From the NCBI RefSeq assembly GCF_043641665.1, contig NC_092182.1, positions 27,227,320-27,291,319 of the forward strand: 64,000 bases of DNA, read 5' to 3'. Every line of letters begins with the position of its first letter. Position 1 is the stretch's first letter. The position numbers and the translations under genes were made by a program. Below are positions 36,557-47,454 of the stretch, one piece after another. The notes under the pieces were generated by a model. It ran no database searches, was not told where the DNA came from, and saw only the letters and a program-made list of their open reading frames with translations. Source of the DNA: Enoplosus armatus. Lineage: Eukaryota; Chordata; Actinopteri; Centrarchiformes; Enoplosidae.

Positions 36557-38123
36557 CATAAACACATACAAATCCCTGCACATACACACCCCTATGCACA
36601 CATACAGTAAACACACACAATGTGTGCTGCAAAGCGAAGATGCTTCTGACTGTGTTAAACAAGCCCTTAAATCATCTTTGCCAAATGGGGGGATCGGAGA
36701 AAAGAGAGTGAGACAGAGGAGGAAGCGATTTCCCTCGCAGGCAAAATGCCATAATAAGTGTATTGTTTTTCAAAGTGAAAACCTTGAATCCGAGTCTCAT
36801 CTCCCCAGAGATGCAAGAGGCTTACTCTTCTCAGCTATTTGCAATTTCAAATACATTTCTATGGGTGCGTGTGCGCGCTTGCATCTGCGTAAAATATGTA
36901 TGTGAGAGACCGATTTCTTGGAGAAAAAGAAACAGAGATGGAAGCAAGGGACCATTGAGGAGAAAGAGATGGAAAAAAGACGCAATTATATTCCCTGCTT
37001 CATTTTAATGAAGTGCAAAAGTAATTCCCTTATGAAAGCTGCAGTAATTGCCCAAACAGTCTTATTATGTGACAATCATACTTAGAACAAAATGCAGAAT
37101 GAAATTGCGAGGGATTTCAAATCAGGGGGAATAATTTTAGCAAGAAGCCTGACAAGTTAAGATAATTAAAATATATTTTGTTTTTATTTTAGGAACAGAA
37201 TGACTTCTTTTTCTGTCTGCATGTCAGGATGTCAAGCTGTCCTCTCTCCTCTCTGTCTCATCATGAACATAACAGGCAATTATACAGCAAGAGATTTGGC
37301 TCGTGTTCCCAAACAGTCGTCATCAGAGGAGAGAGGACTGTACTCCAAACCCTAATCTGGACATTAGGATGATAATCTATTATTAGGATAGTTTTATGTA
37401 ACATTTTGATCTTAAAAAGCTCAAAGGAGGCTGTTGTGGAATATAAGAGTCTTTGGATATGTTTTAATGATTGGATTTGAATGGATGTGACAAACTAGTC
37501 ATGTTGCTGCAACACTTGAGGGAATAATCCACGCTTGCATACTCATAGACTGTTATGCATCACTAATTTCCAATGCAGTCAAGTTTTCTAAGGGCCTTTT
37601 TTAGTAGAGTATCCCTCCCTAACCTGCTCCACCTTGTTTTAATTCAGTTTGTGATTTCCTCCATTTCTCAGAATGACTCCCAGCAGTCCTCAGAGAAGAT
37701 GACTGGAGCTGTTGAGTTTCAGCTGTAGATTATACTTGTAGGTTGAGAGAGCAATTAGTGATGGTGATTAATCGTGATAGAAAGATTATTCCCGTCCCAA
37801 CGTGCCCCTCACTTAAACTTCAACATCTTGTGGCAGCATTGCATTCCACTGTGTGGCGGCTGCTGTTAGAGGAGAAATGATTTCCTTCTTTCTGTGATGG
37901 ATTTCTCTCTGCATCATTGTTACTGTGCTGAAAGGAAGCTCTTGCTCTTTGACTGACGTCAAAACCATTTATCACTGATACTGGGGATGGCTGAAAAATG
38001 TTATGCAATCAAACTTGATTTGAACAGAGAAAAATACAGGACAAAACAACAAAGTGGATCCAGGTGAGCAAGGTGCTTTGCTGGCAGTAATTGATTAATT
38101 CCTCTCCTCCTGTCTCAACCAAA
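36554..38123. other. Non-coding stretch with a conserved-element-like segment
   Basis: 36990-37190 is repeat-free, AT-rich and dense in AATTGC, TAATTT and TTATTAT words, the texture of a conserved non-coding element. The rest is unique-looking. No coding exon is seen. Confidence 0.5.
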
Positions 38124-38465
38124 GACTGTTTATAAAGATGGACGACGCGTCTCCACTTCCTCCTGCGGATACAGGCGCTTCCATCGGTACTGTACAATTT
38201 CCCCCCGAGGATCAATAAAGTATTTCTGATTCTGACTCTGATCTTGCGCTGGTGACGTCGTTAGGAGCCAGAGTCTGCACAGTGGTGATTGGAAACCAGA
38301 AACCGTCTTTGGGAAAATGTTATTTGATGTGTACTTGTATTTTTTAGTTTGACCCATGTCCCATGCTAACATGACCTATACTGCAGTCAGCCACCAGGGG
38401 GCGATCTAGATGTTTTGGCTTCACTTTTGGAGAGCTGTCATGTCGTCCATCTTTATGTACAGTAT
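38124..38465 (+). mobile_element. Short element with inverted ends, non-autonomous
   Basis: The left end GACTGTTTATAAAGATGGAC (38124-38143) is matched in inverse by GTCGTCCATCTTTATGTACA (38442-38461), giving inverted termini of about 22 bp with two mismatches. The interior includes GCCACCAGGGGGCGATCTAG and TTTTGGCTTCACTTTTGG, which I recognise from an abundant percomorph repeat. A LINE-type tail (CGAGGATCAATAAAGTATTT at 38198-38217) interrupts it. There is no coding capacity. Its superfamily is not assignable from these ends alone. Confidence 0.7.
38391..38405 (+). promoter_or_regulatory. CTCF-like motif inside the inverted-end element
   Basis: CCACCAGGGGGCGAT fits CCASYAGRKGGCRSY at 14 of 15 positions. 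It belongs to the body of the dispersed element, so other copies may carry it too. Occupancy is unknown. Confidence 0.4.
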
Positions 38466-38684
38466 GTGGTCTAAACCGTTGTCATCAGTTTGAATGTTTA
38501 AACGTTACATCTGATAGGCACCCAGAATGATCTCATAGAACTGCAGTTACATATGTAACTCTAGCTTTAACGTCCGTACTGGCTGGTAACAGCTCGCACT
38601 TTACTCGGAAGCATCTTTCGAACTGACCGAAATTGAAAGCAGTGACAGTGAATTCATTCACCTTCACTGATGGACAGGCGGTCG

Positions 38685-38975
38685 TTCAGGTTACACCAAT
38701 TTTAGCGTCACTTCATTGGCTTTCTGTGTATGTCAGATCAGACTTTTATAGACATTTATAAATGGGCACGCCCCCTCACACAGGTCTGTCTGATCTCCTT
38801 AAACCTTATATTCCATCCAGAGGACGGGGCTCCTGTCTGTGCAGGCTGAGGGCCTTTTGTCACGCCGCCTTCCCCTGGAATAACCTCAGTAACATCACTT
38901 GACATCAGAAGAGCTAATATAAAAAGGAGTGTTTTAAAATGTTGAGAGAAAGAGCCACCACAGTAAATAAAACCT
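38685..38975 (+). pseudogene. LINE C-terminal fragment, plus strand
   Basis: Translation gives VTPILASLHWLSVYVRSDF near 38688-38745, then after a break GLSDLLKPYIPSRGRGSCL near 38785-38840 and AFPWNNLSN near 38865-38890. These are the successive signatures of the C-terminal region of L2/Rex-type LINEs. The interior is shortened and frameshifted. Confidence 0.7.
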
Positions 38976-39098
38976 TCCCTCTGTGCCAAAATCCCTCAGT
39001 CAACAGACATAAGCGATTTCATGCAGAGTAAGAAAGACATCTCTAATAGTCTATATGAACGATCCCTACTGTGTTTGGCCATATGCAGTAGGTGATCT

Positions 39099-39350
39099 TT
39101 AAATGAATCTGGGATTTAAAGGTGACCAGTGCAGTGAAGCCAATACTGAAGTAATATGAGCCCTGCATGGGGTCTTTGTGCAAAGTCTTACTCCTGCATT
39201 TTGAAATTGTAACTGCTGCAGTGGCTCGACTGAGGCGTTATTATCCAGACAGCAGGGAATGGAAACATGGGTCTGTAATCTATTATTTGTCAGGCAAAGA
39301 GGAAGCCAGTCGAGGGCTAATTGAGATGCTAGCTCAGTGCTTAAACCTGT
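39099..39350 (-). pseudogene. LINE C-terminal fragment, minus strand
   Basis: An 84-codon minus-strand frame reads LQFQNAGVRLCTKTPCRAHI and then SVLASLHWSPLNPRF, the same region of a LINE as 38685-38760 but on the opposite strand. It is preceded by LDWLPLCLTNN, matching the usual LDYCN-containing segment. It ends in a stop at 39099. The two fragments face each other tail to tail and are too different to be a recent inverted duplication. Confidence 0.7.
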
Positions 39351-41160
39351 CAATCATAATGGCAAGATTAACAGTATCAAAAGTACTTTATTTTTTAACA
39401 ATTCTAACACTAAAGACTTTTATCAGAAAGCATAAGAATGTCTTTGCAAATGTTTTGATGATCTTGTGAATAAAAGGAGATTTGGAGATTTACTGTATCT
39501 GCATTTTTTGGGAGGGAAGGATAAATTAAGGTCATGGAGAATTTAACAGGGATTATATCCAGATGGCTGGAGGACATATGTGATGCAATGTGTTTAAACT
39601 CCTGTAGGGAGACTGGGACATGGGACAGCATGTTGTCCACCATGGAGCTGCCAGTCACTGTTCACTCTAAAGGGTTCACAGAAGCAGCATACCTGATATT
39701 GAAGGGGGCGACAATATTCATAACGGATTTCCAGATGATATTAAAGCCATTCATTAAAACAGGGAACAGTATGGCTGATGGTCTGTCTGATATAAAGCAG
39801 AATACCTCTATGTTCTCACCTGGAATCTACAGGGGGGCTTCACCGAAGGTCAATGAACCCAGTTAGATTCACTAGTTGCTAGTTGCTCATGTTCATATCA
39901 GTTCACAGCACAGTTTCAGGTGCTGCGCACAGAAGCAGCTGACATGGAAAGGTTCATGGTCTCTACACAAGTTGACCGAACCTGCTCTTGAGTTGATTCA
40001 TGTTTTGGAATTATGGAATGAATAAAGATTAGAGGGGTTTGAGTTGTAATTGATAATGAAGGAAACAGTCATGTGTCATGGGGGCCTCACATTGCTAATT
40101 GATTGAAGTGTGTTATTTTCTATCTTGAACAGGGCTCACACCATTGCGCAGAGCAAGGCCATTATTTGTAATGGAGAGAGCCCGCCATGATTCTACTCGG
40201 ATGTTATAACGGAGACCATTTTACTGTAGTTTACCAACTGGGACCGAAGGCCGAAAATATTAGAGAGGACGGAGACAAGAGGTGAGAACATTAACGTTAA
40301 TATCGTGATTGATTCTGATGTGACATTAGTTCGTCCTGCACTTCATTTTGCAGTCTACCTCGTGCAAACAGTTCGCCCTGCTTCTGTGACTGAATTATCT
40401 GAACATCAATGGTTGTTTGTTGCTTGATGTTCTTTTACAAATCAAGACCAAGCAGCAGTTTCACATGTCTCTCTTTCCCAGTTACCTGAACCGACAGCGA
40501 GTGGTGGGAATCGTGTCCCATTAAATGCTTAATTGAACAGTGTTGTAGTGTGTTATGAGCTTGTGAGATACACCAGGAAGAGCTTTTTTTATTTAATAAA
40601 GTTTGTAGTCGAAGATTATCTATTCAAATCGTAGAACGTCTTTTTTACTAGAGAAAAATAAAATGATATGCCACTTTAATTGAGGTACACAATCTCCTCA
40701 GTTCCAGTTTTACCCAATTTTAATAACATACATAGCTTTACACAGGGTGAGACAGAGGTTATTATACGATAACTATACAGTATTTCTGGGGTGACATTTG
40801 AACATCTGCTCAATTAGCTGCGCAGACAAATTTAGAATATGTTTCAACACTAAACACACATACAGATCCACTCCAATTATTCTCTGAATTGTCTCAGCCA
40901 TGCTCTTATTATATAAGTCTCATTTTCTCCTGCTTGCAACCCACCGGGGAGAGCGCTGGCCTGGCAGCAACTTCTCCGTCTTTCTTAGTCAGCAACGACT
41001 TTAGTTCTGTGTGTAAAAGGAACTTTACCTGGGTTTGATCTTCCCCCGTGTCCCACATGCCGAAGCCGTTAAGTGGAAATACTAGTTAACATTCATGTGC
41101 TCAGTTTGAACACCGTGGTTTCTTCTGGGTTGAGTGGCAGCCTCACAGGATGTTGTAAAC
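39351..41160. other. Non-coding stretch
   Basis: A 110-codon plus-strand frame at 39534-39866 has no recognised domain. Otherwise unique-looking DNA. Confidence 0.5.
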
Positions 41161-41889
41161 TAAAATGAGCAGAGATGAGGAGAGGTATGGAGAAAGTCGG
41201 TGAGTGGAGGAATGAGAGAGGTGTTTAAGAACAAAAAGACTACAGAAAATGCATAGGAGAGAGGGAGGCTGACAGATGAAGGGAAGGAGATAAGAGGAAA
41301 TGACAGTGAAGTTGAAGCTAAAGCCCACGTGTATGAGAATAAGAGAGAGGGAGAGCATGCAGGAGAGGAAACAGTGTGCGGCAAATCAGCCATGAAAGAG
41401 AGGAGAAGGCTGGAAGTGAGCAGAATCTGAAAATTGTGGAAAACATGAGAGTGCATGTGAAAGAAATGTGAGACGGAAATGAAAGAGAAAATAGAAGCTT
41501 GAAAGGAAAGACAGGAAAGTCTTACAGGAAAGACAGCAGGGCGAGGAGGGAAAAGAAGCATGATCATAACTTGGTAAAGAGGAGAGTTGGACAAAGAAAG
41601 AAGACAAAACAACAGAAGATGGAGATGTCAGATGAGGCAATGAAAGAGGAATAACAATGTGGGGAAGGACAATGCAAAGTTTCTTCTTCAGTCAGAAGAA
41701 GAAGAAACAAAGTGACAGCAGAGATGAAAATGAAATCGAGAGGTCCTGCAAGGAGACAAGGACATGAGGAGAGGAGAGGAGAAGGTGCTGCAAAGTGAAG
41801 AGGACACACAAGTGGTTCCTCTTCTTCTCTGATATATAGACAAGAAGAGGACACGATGGAGGCAGAGCAGATGAGAAGCTGAGAGGAAA
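41161..41889 (+). repeat. Purine-rich left flank of the GA satellite
   Basis: The plus strand is largely A and G (GAGGAGAGG, GAAAGAG, AGAAGAAGAAG) but not periodic. It ends in GCAGATGAGAAGCTGAGAGG, which is exactly the linker preceding the first group of satellite modules, so the satellite appears to have expanded out of this flank. Minus-strand frames up to 150 codons are C/T artefacts. Confidence 0.85.
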
Positions 41890-44800
41890 CACTATAGGCC
41901 AGACAAGTAGGAGGTGAGGTGGAGAGAGAGGAGGTGAGAGGAGGTGAGAGGAGAGGAGAGGAGAGGAGGTGAGAGGAGAGGAGAGGAGACGAGAGGAGAC
42001 GAGAGGAGAGCAGATGAGAAGCTGAGAGGAAACACTATAGGCCAGACAAGTAGGAGACGAGGTGGAGAGAGAGGAGGTGAGAGGAGGTGAGAGGAGACGA
42101 GAGGAGAGGAGGTGAGAGGAGGTGAGAGGAGAGGAGATGAGAGGAGAGGAGAGGAGAGGAGAGGAGGTGAGAGGAGAGGAGAGGAGAGGAGACGAGAGGA
42201 GGTGAGAGGAGATGAGAAGCTGAGAGGAAACACTATAGGCCAGACAAGTAGGAGACGAGGTGGAGAGAGAGGAGGTGAGAGGAGGTGAGAGGAGACGAGA
42301 GGAGACGAGAGGAGAGGAGGTGAGAGGAGAGGAGATGAGAGGAGAGGAGAGGAGAGGAGAGGAGGTGAGAGGAGAGGAGAGGAGAGGAGACGAGAGGAGG
42401 TGAGAGGAGATGAGAAGCTGAGAGGAAACACTATAGGCCAGACAAGTAGGAGACGAGGTGGAGAGAGAGGAGGTGAGAGGAGGTGAGAGGAGACGAGAGG
42501 AGAGGAGAGGAGACGAGGTGAGAGGAGAGGAGATGAGAGGAGAGGAGAGGAGATGAGAGGAGGTGAGAGGAGAGGAGAGGAGAGGAGACGAGAGGAGGTG
42601 AGAGGAGAGGAGAGGAGACGAGAGGAGACGAGAGGAGAGCAGATGAGAAGCTGAGAGGAAACACTATAGGCCAGACAAGTAGGAGGTGAGGTGGAGAGAG
42701 AGGAGGTGAGAGGAGGTGAGAGGAGAGGAGAGGAGAGGAGGTGAGAGGAGAGGAGAGGAGACGAGAGGAGACGAGAGGAGAGCAGATGAGAAGCTGAGAG
42801 GAAACACTATAGGCCAGACAAGTAGGAGGTGAGGTGGAGAGAGAGGAGGTGAGAGGAGGTGAGAGGAGAAGAGAGGAGAGGAGAGGAGATGAGAGGAGAC
42901 GAGAAGAAACACTATAGGCCAGACAAGTAGGAGACGAGGTGGAGAGAGAGGAGGTGAGAGGAGGTGAGAGGAGAGGAGAGGAGAGGAGAGGAGAGGAGAT
43001 GAGAGGAGATGAGAGGAGACGAGAAGAAACACTATAGGCCAGACAAGTAGGAGACGAGGTGGAGAGAGAGGAGGTGAGAGGAGGTGAGAGGAGAGGAGAG
43101 GAGAGGAGGTGAGAGGAGAGGAGAGGAGGTGAGAGGAGAGGAGAGGAGACGAGAAGAAACACTATAGGCCAGACAAGTAGGAGACGAGGTGGAGAGAGAG
43201 GAGGTGAGAGGAGGTGAGAGGAGAAGAGAGGAGACGAGAGGAGACGAGAGGAGAGGAGACGAGAAGAAACACTATAGGCCAGACAAGTAGGAGACGAGGT
43301 GGAGAGAGAGGAGGTGAGAGGAGGTGAGAGGAGAAGAGAGGAGACGAGAGGAGACGAGAGGAGACGAGAGGAGATGAGAGGAGAGGAGGTGAGAGGAAAG
43401 GAGAGGAGATGAGAGGAGATGAGAGGAGACGAGAGGAGACGAGAGGAGAGGAGGTGAGAGGAGGTGAGAGGAGATGAGAGGAGAGGAGAGGAGATGAGAG
43501 GAGGTGAGAGGAAAGGAGAGGAGATGAGAGGAGATGAGAGGAGACGAGAGGAGACGAGAAGAAACACTATAGGCCAGACAAGTAGGAGACGAGGTGGAGA
43601 GAGAGGAGGTGAGAGGAGGTGAGAGGAGACGAGAGGAGAGGAGGTGAGAGGAGGTGAGAGGAGATGAGAGGAGAGGAGAGGAGATGAGAGGAGACGAGAG
43701 GAGACGAGAGGAGACGAGAGGAGACGAGAAGAAACACTATAGGCCAGACAAGTAGGAGACGAGGTGGAGAGAGAGGAGGTGAGAGGAGGTGAGAGGAGAG
43801 GAGAGGAGAGGAGGTGAGAGGAGAGGAGAGGAGACGAGAGGAGACGAGAGGAGAGCAGATGAGAAGCTGAGAGGAAACACTATAGGCCAGACAAGTAGGA
43901 GGTGAGGTGGAGAGAGAGGAGGTGAGAGGAGGTGAGAGGAGAGGAGAGGAGAGGAGGTGAGAGGAGAGGAGAGGAGACGAGAGGAGACGAGAGGAGAGCA
44001 GATGAGAAGCTGAGAGGAAACACTATAGGCCAGACAAGTAGGAGGTGAGGTGGAGAGAGAGGAGGTGAGAGGAGGTGAGAGGAGATGAGAGGAGAGGAGA
44101 GGAGATGAGAGGAGACGAGAAGAAACACTATAGGCCAGACAAGTAGGAGACGAGGTGGAGAGAGAGGAGGTGAGAGGAGGTGAGAGGAGAGGAGATGAGA
44201 GGAAACACTATAGGCCAGACAAGTAGGAGGCGAGGTGGAGAGAGAGGAGGTGAGAGGAGGTGAGAGGAGAGGAGAGGAGAGGAGAGGAGAGGAGATGAGA
44301 GGAGGTGAGAGGAGAGGAGAGGAGACGAGAAGAAACACTATAGGCCAGACAAGTAGGAGACGAGGTGGAGAGAGAGGAGGTGAGAGGAGGTGAGAGGAGA
44401 AGAGAGGAGACGAGAGGAGACGAGAGGAGAGGAGACGAGAAGAAACACTATAGGCCAGACAAGTAGGAGACGAGGTGGAGAGAGAGGAGGTGAGAGGAGG
44501 TGAGAGGAGAAGAGAGGAGAAGAGAGGAGACGAGAGGAGACGAGAGGAGACGAGAGGAGAGGAGGTGAGAGGAAAGGAGAGGAGATGAGAGGAGATGAGA
44601 GGAGACGAGAGGAGACGAGAGGAGAGGAGGTGAGAGGAGGTGAGAGGAGATGAGAGGAGAGGAGAGGAGATGAGAGGAGGTGAGAGGAAAGGAGAGGAGA
44701 TGAGAGGAGATGAGAGGAGACGAGAGGAGACGAGAAGAAACACTATAGGCCAGACAAGTAGGAGACGAGGTGGAGAGAGAGGAGGTGAGAGGAGGTGAGA

Positions 44801-46200
44801 GGAGACGAGAGGAGAGGAGGTGAGAGGAGGTGAGAGGAGATGAGAGGAGAGGAGAGGAGATGAGAGGAGATGAGAGGAGACGAGAGGAGACGAGAGGAGA
44901 CGAGAAGAAACACTATAGGCCAGACAAGTAGGAGACGAGGTGGAGAGAGAGGAGGTGAGAGGAGGTGAGAGGAGAGGAGATGAGAGGAGATGAGAGCAGA
45001 TGAGAAGCTGAGAGGAAACACTATAGGCCAGACAAGTAGGAGACGAGGTGGAGAGAGAGGAGGTGAGAGGAGAGGAGATGAGAGGAGATGAGAGGAGACG
45101 AGAGGAGACGAGAGGAGACGAGAAGAAACACTATAGGCCAGACAAGTAGGAGACGAGGTGGAGAGAGAGGAGGTGAGAGGAGGTGAGGTGAGAGGAGAGG
45201 AGGTGAGAGGAGAGGAGAGGAGAGGAGAGGAGGTGAGAGGAGACGAGAGGAGACGAGAAGAAACACTATAGGCCAGACAAGTAGGAGACGAGGTGGAGAG
45301 AGAGGAGGTGAGAGGAGGTGAGAGGAGAGGAGAGGAGGTGAGAGGAGAGGAGAGGAGAGGAGAGGAGAGGAGATGAGAGGAGATGAGAGGAGGTGAGAGG
45401 AGGTGAGAGGAGATGAGAGGAGAGGAGGTGAGAGGAGATGAGAGGAGGTGAGAGGAGATGAGAGGAGATGAGAGGAGACGAGAAGAAACACTATAGGCCA
45501 GACAAGTAGGAGACGAGGTGGAGAGAGAGGAGGTGAGAGGAGGTGAGAGGAGAGGAGATGAGAGGAGAGGAGGTGAGAGGAGAGGAGAGGAGACGAGAAG
45601 AAACACTATAGGCCAGACAAGTAGGAGACGAGGTGGAGAGAGAGGAGGTGACAGGAGAAGAGAGGAGACGAGAGGAGAATAGAGGAGACGAGAGGAGACG
45701 AGAGGAGACGAGATGAGAGGAGACGAGAGGAGACGAGAGGAGACACTATAGGCCAGACAAGTAGGAGACGAGGTGGAGAGAGAGGAGGTGAGAGGAGGTG
45801 AGAGGAGAAGAGAGGAGAAGAGAGGAGAAGAGAGGAGAAGAGAGGAGACGAGAGGAGACGAGAGGAGACGAGAGGAGACGAGAGGAGACACTATAGGCCA
45901 GACAAGTAGGAGACGAGGTGGAGAGAGAGGAGGTGAGAGGAGGTGAGAGGAGAAGAGAGGAGAAGAGAGGAGAAGAGAGGAGACGAGAGGAGACGAGAGG
46001 AGAGGAGATGAGAGGAGATGAGAGGAGACGAGAGGAGACGAGAGGAGACGAGAGGAGACACTATAGGCCAGACAAGTAGGAGACGAGGTGGAGAGAGAGG
46101 AGGTGAGAGGAGGTGAGAGGAGAAGAGAGGAGAAGAGAGGAGACGAGAGGAGACGAGAGGAGACGAGAGGAGAGGAGAGGAGACACTATAGGCCAGACAA
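41890..46200 (+). repeat. Hierarchical GA satellite with 29 spacer-led modules
   Basis: The basic unit is a pentamer AGAGG with variants AGACG, AGATG and AGGTG. Modules of 80-295 bp each open with the non-GA spacer CACTATAGGCCAGACAAGTA followed by GGAGACGAGGTGGAGAGAG and two GGTGAG words, then a variable pentamer run. Spacers start at 41890, 42033, 42231, 42429, 42662, 42805, 42910, 43030, 43160, 43270, 43565, 43735, 43878, 44021, 44126, 44206, 44336, 44446, 44741, 44911, 45019, 45129, 45264, 45489, 45604, 45744, 45889, 46059 and 46184. Intervals are multiples of 5, except that intervals ending in the AGAAGCTGAG linker are 3 modulo 5. The pyrimidine strand is open in two frames for hundreds of codons. 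Confidence 0.97.
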
Positions 46201-46985
46201 GTAGGAGACGAGGTGGAGAGAGAGGAGGTGAGAGGAGGTGAGAGGAGAAGAGAGGAGACGAGAGGAGAGGAGAGGAGAGTAGAGGAGATGAGAGGAGAGG
46301 AGAGGAGAGGAGAGGAGACGAGAGGAGACGAGAGGAGACGAGAGGAGGTGAGAGGAGATGAGATGAGAGGAGACGAGAGGAGGTGAGAGGAGAGGAGAGG
46401 AGGCGAGAGGAGATGAGAGGAGGTGAGAGGAGAGGAGAGGAGAGGAGAGGAGATGAGAGGAGAGGAGAGGAGGCGAGAGGAGATGAGAGGAGGTGAGAGG
46501 AGATGAGAGGAGATGAGATGAGAGGAGGTGAGAGGAGGTGAGAGGAGACGAGAGGAGACGAGAGGAGGTGAGAGGAGACAAGAGGAGAGGAGAGGAGATG
46601 AGAGGAGGTGAGAGGAGGTGAGAGGAGGTGAGAGGAGATGAGAGGAGATGAGAGGAGATGAGAGGAGATGAGAGGAGGTGAGATGAGAGGAGGTGAGATG
46701 AGACGAGAGGAGAGGAGACGAGAGGAGACGAGAGGAGATGAGAGGAGGTGAGAGGAGGTGAGATGAGATGAGGTGAGAGGAGGTGAGATGAGAGGAGTTG
46801 AGAGGAGATGAGAGGAGTTGAGAGGAGGTGAGAGGAGAGGAGAGGAGAGGAGATGAGATGAGAGGAGATGAAAGGAGGCGAGAGGAGGTGAGAGGAGATG
46901 AGAGGAGGTGAGAGGAGATGAGAGGAGATGAGAGGAGATGAGAGGAGATGAGAGGAGGTGAGAGGAGGTGAGAGGAGGTGAAGAA
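46201..46985 (+). repeat. Spacer-free pentamer array at the right end of the GA satellite
   Basis: From just after the last spacer (its module head runs to about 46250), the tract continues about 730 bp as AGAGG, AGATG, AGGTG and AGACG pentamers with no further spacer. Single variants such as GAGTTG (46795-46820) and GAAAGGAG (46870) appear only here. Decametres GAGAGGAGRT dominate. Confidence 0.95.
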
Positions 46986-47115
46986 CAGCAGAGGAGGGCA
47001 GACAAGGAGCAGTAGAGAAACTATATTGGGGCCAGGAAGGAGAAGAGGAGAGTATCGAAGAAGAGGAGCAGTGAAGGTGACACAGTGAAATGAGAGCCGT
47101 GTGCAGAGCAGGGAG
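46986..47115 (+). repeat. Purine-rich right flank with spacer-like remnants
   Basis: GGGCAGACAAGGAGCAG at about 46996 resembles the second half of the module spacer (GGCCAGACAAGTAGGAG). GAAACTATATTGGGGCCAGG at about 47016 resembles its first half (GAAACACTATAGGCCAG). They lie in reversed order and are diverged. They may be relics of the sequence from which the spacer came. Confidence 0.5.
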
Positions 47116-47454
47116 GCGTCAGAGAGAGAGGAAGCACATGCTGCAGAAAGTCCAGTCTGTATCCTGATCAGCAGATCCACCAGGGATTAGCCCTGATCCA
47201 AAAAACCCTCCCATGACCAAAGTGCCTCACTCAGGCTTTGTTAAAGACTTAAGCTCTGGCAGAGACATGGGGAGAGAGAGGCAGAGAGGAGCTCAAAGAG
47301 ACAACAAAGTCTTCCAACCTTAACACCAAATACACTGTTTTGTTGGTCATCGGTTTCCAAAATTGTGCCCCATCGACAGGACAACATCATTTGTCAGTGC
47401 CTCCAAATCTGTTGATCTAATCTGTCATTTCTATGGTTGAGGTTTGGTTTAAGG
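47116..47454. other. Non-coding stretch
   Basis: Purine-leaning at first, then unique-looking. No gene is recognised. Confidence 0.5.

Noticed and set aside
39534..39866. 110-codon plus-strand ORF as a transposon gene
   Set aside because: Adjacent to LINE fragments but none of its residues match LINE, transposase or integrase signatures that I know.
41890..46200. CRISPR array
   Set aside because: Repeated spacer-like units at intervals suggest one superficially, but the intervening sequence is itself repetitive, interval lengths vary from 80 to 295 bp, and the genome is eukaryotic.
41892..47180. Long minus-strand ORFs as Ser/Pro/Leu-rich proteins
   Set aside because: They are frames through the GA satellite; several frames are open at once, composition follows the repeat, and no promoter or splice context is seen.
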